The notes beneath the pieces were generated by a model that did no database searches, was not told the origin of the DNA, and was given only the letters and a program-made list of their open reading frames with translations. Below are positions 59,759-64,000 of a stretch of 64,000 bases of DNA, piece by piece. Positions within the stretch are counted from its first letter, which is position 1. Each line of letters starts with the position of its first letter. Source of the stretch: a bacterium (GTDB lineage: Bacteria; Sumerlaeota; Sumerlaeia; SLMS01; JAHLLQ01); contig JAHLLQ010000001.1 of NCBI GenBank assembly GCA_020444065.1, positions 868,001-932,000 on the forward strand, written 5' to 3'. The position numbers were made by a program, and so were the translations under genes.

Positions 59759-61051
59759 GTGATTCCCGTTTATCGCTTTCCCAAGGACAAAACCGCCATC
59801 CGTGAGCGCCTGACGCATGCGCCGACGGAGGACGCGGCGACGCACCGGACGGTGGAAGCGCTGATTGCCGATGTTCGCACCCGCGGCGATAAGGCCCTCC
59901 TGGAAGCCACGGAGAAGTTTGACGGCGTTCGGCTCAGCCCCCGCCAGTTGCGCCTGCCGGCAAAGAAACTGAAACAGGCGTGGGACGCGCTCGCCCCCGA
60001 TCTGCGCGAGGCAATGGAGTTGGCCGCCGAGCGGATCCGCGAGTTTCACTCCCGTCAGTTGCGGGAGTCGTGGGAATTCACGGACGAAGCCGGGTTCCGG
60101 CTTGGTCAACGGTGGATGCCTCTGGCAAGCGCCGGCCTGTACGTTCCAGGTGGAGCGGCAGCTTACCCGAGCACCGTGCTGATGAACGCCATCCCGGCAC
60201 GCGTCGCGGGCGTCGAGCACCTTGTCGCCGTCACTCCCCCACCGCGAAAGGATTTCGACTCCACGGCCACGCTGGCGGCCCTTCACCTGGCTGGCGTGGA
60301 TGAAGTTTACCAGATCGGGGGCGCGCAGGCCGTGGCAGCGTTGGCGTACGGAACGAAATCAATCCCGCGCGTGGACATGGTAGTCGGCCCTGGCAATCGG
60401 TTCGTCGCCGAAGCCAAGCGCCTGCTTTACGGCACGATCCGAATCGATATGGTTGCCGGACCGAGCGAGGTGCTCATCCTTGCCGACGATTCGGCGCGCC
60501 TTGAGTGGATCGCGGCGGACATGTTGGCTCAGGCGGAACACGATCCCGATGCGCAGTCAGTCGCGATCCTCATTGGTCGCAAGGATGGGAAGGCACTGGC
60601 CGAAGAAGTTCGCTGCCAGGTCGAGCCAGCCAAGCGCCGCACGATCCTGGAAAAGTCGCTGCGAGACCATGGCGTCGTGATCGAGGTAAAGACCCTGGAC
60701 GAAGCGATTGCGCTCGCGGAAGAGAAGGCTCCAGAGCACCTTGAGATTCTCACGCGCGGAGCACGATCGGTTGCGAAGCGACTGCGCAATGCGGGCTCGA
60801 TCTTCATCGGCAGCCATAGCGTCGAAGCCATCGGCGACTACATTGCCGGGCCAAATCACGTACTGCCGACGGGCGGAACCGCGCGATTCTTCTCACCGCT
60901 CTCTGTCCAGGATTTCCTCAAGATGACCCAGATGATCGAGTGCCCGCCGAAGGCGCTCAAAACTGTGGGCCCAGCCGCCGCACGATTCGCCGACTCTGAA
61001 GGGCTGGAAGCGCACGCCCTCTCCATCCGGAAGCGGCTGAAGAAGCAGTGA
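59759..61051 (+). CDS. hisD: Histidinol dehydrogenase
   Basis: Zinc enzyme that oxidises histidinol to histidine in two steps, using NAD. 430 residues, family length. Seen: GLYVPGGAAAYPSTVLMNAI, GGAQAVAALAYGTKSI, VGPGNRFVAEAKR, GPSEVLILADDSA, AQAEHDPDAQS and GPNHVLPTGGTARFFSPLSV. Starts at GTG 59759 with GAGG five bases upstream, and the family N-terminus begins there. Followed 79 bases later by hisC. Confidence 0.96.
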   Translation: MIPVYRFPKDKTAIRERLTHAPTEDAATHRTVEALIADVRTRGDKALLEATEKFDGVRLSPRQLRLPAKKLKQAWDALAPDLREAMELAAERIREFHSRQLRESWEFTDEAGFRLGQRWMPLASAGLYVPGGAAAYPSTVLMNAIPARVAGVEHLVAVTPPPRKDFDSTATLAALHLAGVDEVYQIGGAQAVAALAYGTKSIPRVDMVVGPGNRFVAEAKRLLYGTIRIDMVAGPSEVLILADDSARLEWIAADMLAQAEHDPDAQSVAILIGRKDGKALAEEVRCQVEPAKRRTILEKSLRDHGVVIEVKTLDEAIALAEEKAPEHLEILTRGARSVAKRLRNAGSIFIGSHSVEAIGDYIAGPNHVLPTGGTARFFSPLSVQDFLKMTQMIECPPKALKTVGPAAARFADSEGLEAHALSIRKRLKKQ

Positions 61052-61130
61052 CGCGGGAAGACAAGTTCGTCCTTGTATCACTTCAGGCGAGACACAAGAA
61101 TGCCCCATCAAAGAAAGACGGAAGACTGAG

Positions 61131-62243
61131 ATGACCGGTCCCATTCCGAGAGCCAGCGTCGCCGCGATGACGGGCTACACGCCCGGAGAGCAGCCCAAGA
61201 CGGCCGATCTGATCAAATTGAACACGAATGAGAACCCCTATCCGCCTTCGCCCGCGGTGATGGAAGCGCTCGCGAATCTGGATCCGAACGCCGCACGCAA
61301 GTATCCGCCGCCAATGGCGGATGCGCTGCGCGAAGCGATCGCACGCGATTTGACGATCAGACCGGAGCAGATTCTGATCACGAATGGCTCCGACGAGATC
61401 CTGCGCCTGGCAGTTGAGGCGTACGTTGAGCCAGGCGAGCGCGTCGGCTATTTGTGGCCGACATATTCGCTATACCCGGTGTTTGTCGCAAAGGCTGGAG
61501 CGGAAGAGGTTCGCCTCGGCTGGAACGTCGGTGGACGCACGCAGGAAGAAGCACTATTGAATGCACCGAAAGATTTGAAGGTGCTGTTCATCACGAATCC
61601 GAATCCGCCAGTCGGTCTGGAGGTCTCCGTCGAGATCATCCGCCGCGTGGCCGAGCAGCTCCCCCAGACATTGATCGTCGTGGATGAAGCCTACATCGCG
61701 TACGGGGGCGAGTCGTCGGTTCCGCTGCTTCACGAAGAACTGGCGAACATCCTCGTCACTCGCTCCTTCTCCAAGAGCCATAGTCTCGCCGGGCTTCGCG
61801 TCGGGTTAGGAGCCGGATCTCCGGGCGTTATGGATGTGCTGTTCCGCATCAAGGATTCTTACAACGTCAGTGCCGCAGGCCTGGCGGCGGGTCTGGCCGC
61901 GTGGAACGATGTAGAATACACGGAGCAGATTATCGGCCGCATTCGCTCGACGCGCGCGAAGCTGACTTCCGAATTGCACGATCTTGGTTTCTCGGTGCCT
62001 GCCAGCTCAGGCAATTTCGTCTTCGCGCGCGGTGGCGATGCGCCGGCGCTCTTCAAAGAACTCCGCAATAACCGTATCCTCGTTCGCTACTTCGACACCC
62101 CAGAGTTGCGCGACGGAATGCGCATCACAGTTGGGACGCTGGCCGAAGTGACGGCATTGATCGAATTGCTGCGCGGACCCATTGTGGGATTGCCGGATCC
62201 ACCCACTCAACCCGACGCACAACCTGTCGAGCAGACGCTGTAA
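61131..62243 (+). CDS. hisC: Histidinol-phosphate aminotransferase
   Basis: PLP enzyme transaminating imidazole-acetol phosphate. 370 residues. N-terminal LIKLNTNENPYPPSPAVMEA, PLP-phosphate loop ITNGSDEILRLAVEAYVEPG, the Schiff-base Lys in TRSFSKSHSLAGLRVGLG, and the C-terminal Arg region VRYFDTPELRDGMRITVGT. The NPNNPTG loop reads NPNPPVGL here, a mild variation. Paired with hisD; the remaining his genes are not in the window. Confidence 0.95.
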   Translation: MTGPIPRASVAAMTGYTPGEQPKTADLIKLNTNENPYPPSPAVMEALANLDPNAARKYPPPMADALREAIARDLTIRPEQILITNGSDEILRLAVEAYVEPGERVGYLWPTYSLYPVFVAKAGAEEVRLGWNVGGRTQEEALLNAPKDLKVLFITNPNPPVGLEVSVEIIRRVAEQLPQTLIVVDEAYIAYGGESSVPLLHEELANILVTRSFSKSHSLAGLRVGLGAGSPGVMDVLFRIKDSYNVSAAGLAAGLAAWNDVEYTEQIIGRIRSTRAKLTSELHDLGFSVPASSGNFVFARGGDAPALFKELRNNRILVRYFDTPELRDGMRITVGTLAEVTALIELLRGPIVGLPDPPTQPDAQPVEQTL

Positions 62244-62250
62244 GAAACTG

Positions 62251-62287
62251 CGGCCCCTCTTCACAAAGAAGAGGGGCCGATTCGTTT
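62251..62287 (+). terminator. Terminator after hisC
   Basis: Twelve-bp perfect stem CGGCCCCTCTTC/GAAGAGGGGCCG with a 5-nt loop, followed by ATTCGTTT. Positioned between convergent hisC and the secreted-protein gene. Confidence 0.7.
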
Positions 62288-62305
62288 CATGCGGTCGGGT
62301 TGAGC

Positions 62306-64000
62306 CTAACGACCCATCATGTCTCCGACATCAATTGCTCCATCGCCGTTAATATCGGTAGGTTCGTTGCCGTCATCGATTGCCAGCACATCGGAGAGGA
62401 CCTCGCTCCATAGCGCAGGAATATCACCGATGGCATTGCCGACTTCGTTCGTCACGATCGGGTCTTCCAGATCGAAGATGATCGTGGCAATGTTGCGGAT
62501 CGTGACGGAAAGATCCGTCGCCGTCGTGTCCTTGGGCTTCACGGAGAAGACGATGTAGCCCTCGCCGCGGTGCGTTTCGTCATTCGGAGGCAGGAAGCCT
62601 GCCAACGTATCCAGCGGCAGTTCCTCCGTTTCCGGATCGAGCGTGCGGAACGTGAAGTCAACGCGACCGGACGTATCGTCGACGCTGCCGCGAATGTTGA
62701 CAAGCCACTCCGCCCCAACGTCCGCACGGTAGTCGGCGATACTGACGTACTCGTTTATTGCAGCCGGACGTTCGGGGAAGCTCATTTGCTGATCTCCCCA
62801 TCCCAGTTCCTGAACACGGAACGTGGTCCAATCGATATCGGCAGCCAAGTCGTCGGTGATGAACACTTCCTGTGCGGGCGCCGTCGCTTCGGGCTTGTTC
62901 TCAAACAGGATCGTGTAGACCAGCTCGTCATCTCGTTCGACGATGTGGTAAACGCCCCAGCCAAGCGGCGCCTGCTTCTCGTTGGGATCGGTAGGTTGGA
63001 TTTCATTCATGCGCGTGCGATCAACTTCGTCGCGCGGCTCGGGCGGTTTGCGCGGACGCGGCTTCTTGTAGGTCGGCTTACAGGAATCGCCGCAGCATAC
63101 ATCGTCCGGCCGCGGAATAGCGCGCTCAACGCGTGCGATGTCAGCGCGAGTGAGAACCTTCGCGGTCGTCGTGTTGGAAACCTCAGAGGTGAGTGTAGCC
63201 GGGATGTAAGAAACACCTGCCCAGGTTCCACTTCCGGTCGTTGCGTAACGAAGCCGCGTGTCGGCCGGTGTATCGAGATCGCCGTCCTCATCCTCGGACC
63301 AAACCAACAGCGCCATCGTGTCCACCGCGGCCATCGTCGGCCCGTCGCACCAGGCAGACGTGCTGACGACAGTTGGGGTACTCCAGAAGCTTCCAGTCCA
63401 TGTCGACGAAACGATGTTCGACTGCGTGTCGGAAACAACCTGCACCCAGACCGCGAAGATCTTCGATCCAATGCGGAGAATAGCGGGCTGTTCGTTGCGT
63501 CCCGGCAGCGTATCGATCGCGATCGGCGTCGACCAGACATCGGCAATTCGGCGCGAGAACACGATGTGGGACTGCTGAGCAGTTGCATCGACAGTTGCAA
63601 TTGGCGAGTTGGAATCGAGCCCAGTAGCCGAGGCCTGCGACCAGACGGCGAAGAGATTGCCGCTCGCATCGAAGATCATCTGCGGATCGCGATTGAATTG
63701 TCGCTCCGTCTGGATCGGCGACGGTGCCGACCAGCCGGTTCCGTCATCGACGGAGAACACAACCTGGTTGCCGAGGCCGTTCGCGTAGTCGCCAACGTCC
63801 TTGGTCCAGATCATGAGCGATTCACCTGCGGTGCCATTGCGCAGCGCTGAAGGCTGACCGTCGTCGTACAGATCGGAGGCGATCGTACTCAGCACAGGTG
63901 TGCCTTCGTACGTGCCACCCGTTCCCGTCAGAGGCTCGGCAACTGTCTCGAGCGATTCAGTTACAACAAGATCGCCATCGATATACGTGCGCGAGTAGTG
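62306..64000 (-). CDS. Large secreted protein with dockerin-like C-terminus, 5' end cut off
   Basis: The frame is open to the window edge, so the N-terminus lies beyond 64000; 564 residues are visible. The upstream part has beta-propeller-like repeats with Trp-rich blades (IWTKDVGDYANGLGNQVVFS, LFAVWSQASATGLDS, IFAVWVQVVSDTQSN). A central domain contains DPNEKQAPLGWGVYHIVE, FENKPEATAPAQEVFITDDL and FLPPNDETHRGEGYIVFSV, seen in other large bacterial surface proteins. The last 25 residues hold an EF-hand/dockerin-like loop TDINGDGAIDVGDMMG. A Cys-rich segment (PDDVCCGDSCKP) follows the propeller. Function unknown. Confidence 0.75.
   Translation of the reverse strand, partial: HYSRTYIDGDLVVTESLETVAEPLTGTGGTYEGTPVLSTIASDLYDDGQPSALRNGTAGESLMIWTKDVGDYANGLGNQVVFSVDDGTGWSAPSPIQTERQFNRDPQMIFDASGNLFAVWSQASATGLDSNSPIATVDATAQQSHIVFSRRIADVWSTPIAIDTLPGRNEQPAILRIGSKIFAVWVQVVSDTQSNIVSSTWTGSFWSTPTVVSTSAWCDGPTMAAVDTMALLVWSEDEDGDLDTPADTRLRYATTGSGTWAGVSYIPATLTSEVSNTTTAKVLTRADIARVERAIPRPDDVCCGDSCKPTYKKPRPRKPPEPRDEVDRTRMNEIQPTDPNEKQAPLGWGVYHIVERDDELVYTILFENKPEATAPAQEVFITDDLAADIDWTTFRVQELGWGDQQMSFPERPAAINEYVSIADYRADVGAEWLVNIRGSVDDTSGRVDFTFRTLDPETEELPLDTLAGFLPPNDETHRGEGYIVFSVKPKDTTATDLSVTIRNIATIIFDLEDPIVTNEVGNAIGDIPALWSEVLSDVLAIDDGNEPTDINGDGAIDVGDMMGR

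Noticed and set aside
1-64000. CRISPR arrays, insertion sequences, prophage or integrase genes
   Set aside because: No spaced direct repeats, transposase or integrase motifs seen on either strand; gene content looks chromosomal.

Overview
The window is bacterial, GC-rich and densely coded on both strands, with about 50 protein genes, one tRNA and no insertion sequence, phage or CRISPR array that I can see. The cell appears to have a Gram-negative envelope: an RND efflux tripartite operon, two lipoprotein-type signal peptides and a secreted protein with a dockerin-like tail. It combines this with features typical of deep or poorly cultured lineages: a Lys/Ala-rich histone H1-like protein, a DUF1501/DUF1800 pair, a pilin-like CPxGGxY protein, a McsA-McsB-ClpC protein-arginine-phosphorylation operon, and pyruvate:ferredoxin oxidoreductase paired with a dihydroorotate-dehydrogenase-like protein. 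A PVC/FCB-side or candidate-phylum bacterium (for example Sumerlaeota- or Hydrogenedentota-like) would fit, but this is inference from gene content only.

Layout. 1-5 kb: amino-acid, purine and lipid housekeeping on the minus strand (pheA, purH, trpD-trpC-plsY). 5-10 kb: a TlpA-type thioredoxin, a DegT/DnrJ-type aminotransferase that lacks its catalytic lysine, a protein with an internal duplication, and a GT-C-like membrane protein. 10.4 kb: tRNA-Gly(UCC). 10.6-16.2 kb: an RND efflux operon. 16.4-22 kb: small membrane and regulatory-looking proteins, a radical SAM/SPASM protein, a zinc-ribbon TPR protein and the H1-like protein. 22-26 kb: ftsA, diverging from a gene that encodes three bacterial-microcompartment (BMC) domains in one chain, followed by an acyltransferase and an RsmD-like methyltransferase. 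26-34 kb: the DUF1501/DUF1800 pair, a PrmA-like methyltransferase, a metallophosphoesterase, MsrB and a SAM methyltransferase. 34-41 kb: argS, pyruvate:ferredoxin oxidoreductase and the DHOD-like protein.

42-52 kb is the most unusual block: eight same-strand genes, mostly joined by ATGA or similar stop/start overlaps. They encode a STAS-domain protein, a secreted duplicated beta-helix protein, a thymidylate-kinase-like protein with a degraded P-loop, and five membrane proteins (six units, one protein being a fused pair) that look like diverged ABC-2-type permeases. No ATP-binding subunit is present. I regard this block and the three-domain BMC protein as the best candidates for undescribed biology.

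52-64 kb: tyrA, a further ABC-2-like membrane protein and DAHP synthase (aromatic amino acids), then the mcsA-mcsB-clpC proteolysis operon, hisD-hisC, and the C-terminal part of a large secreted protein cut by the window end. Aromatic amino acid genes (pheA, trpC, trpD, tyrA, aroF) are spread in three places instead of one operon. Start codons were chosen from Shine-Dalgarno spacing, overlap with upstream genes and family N-termini; several are GTG.
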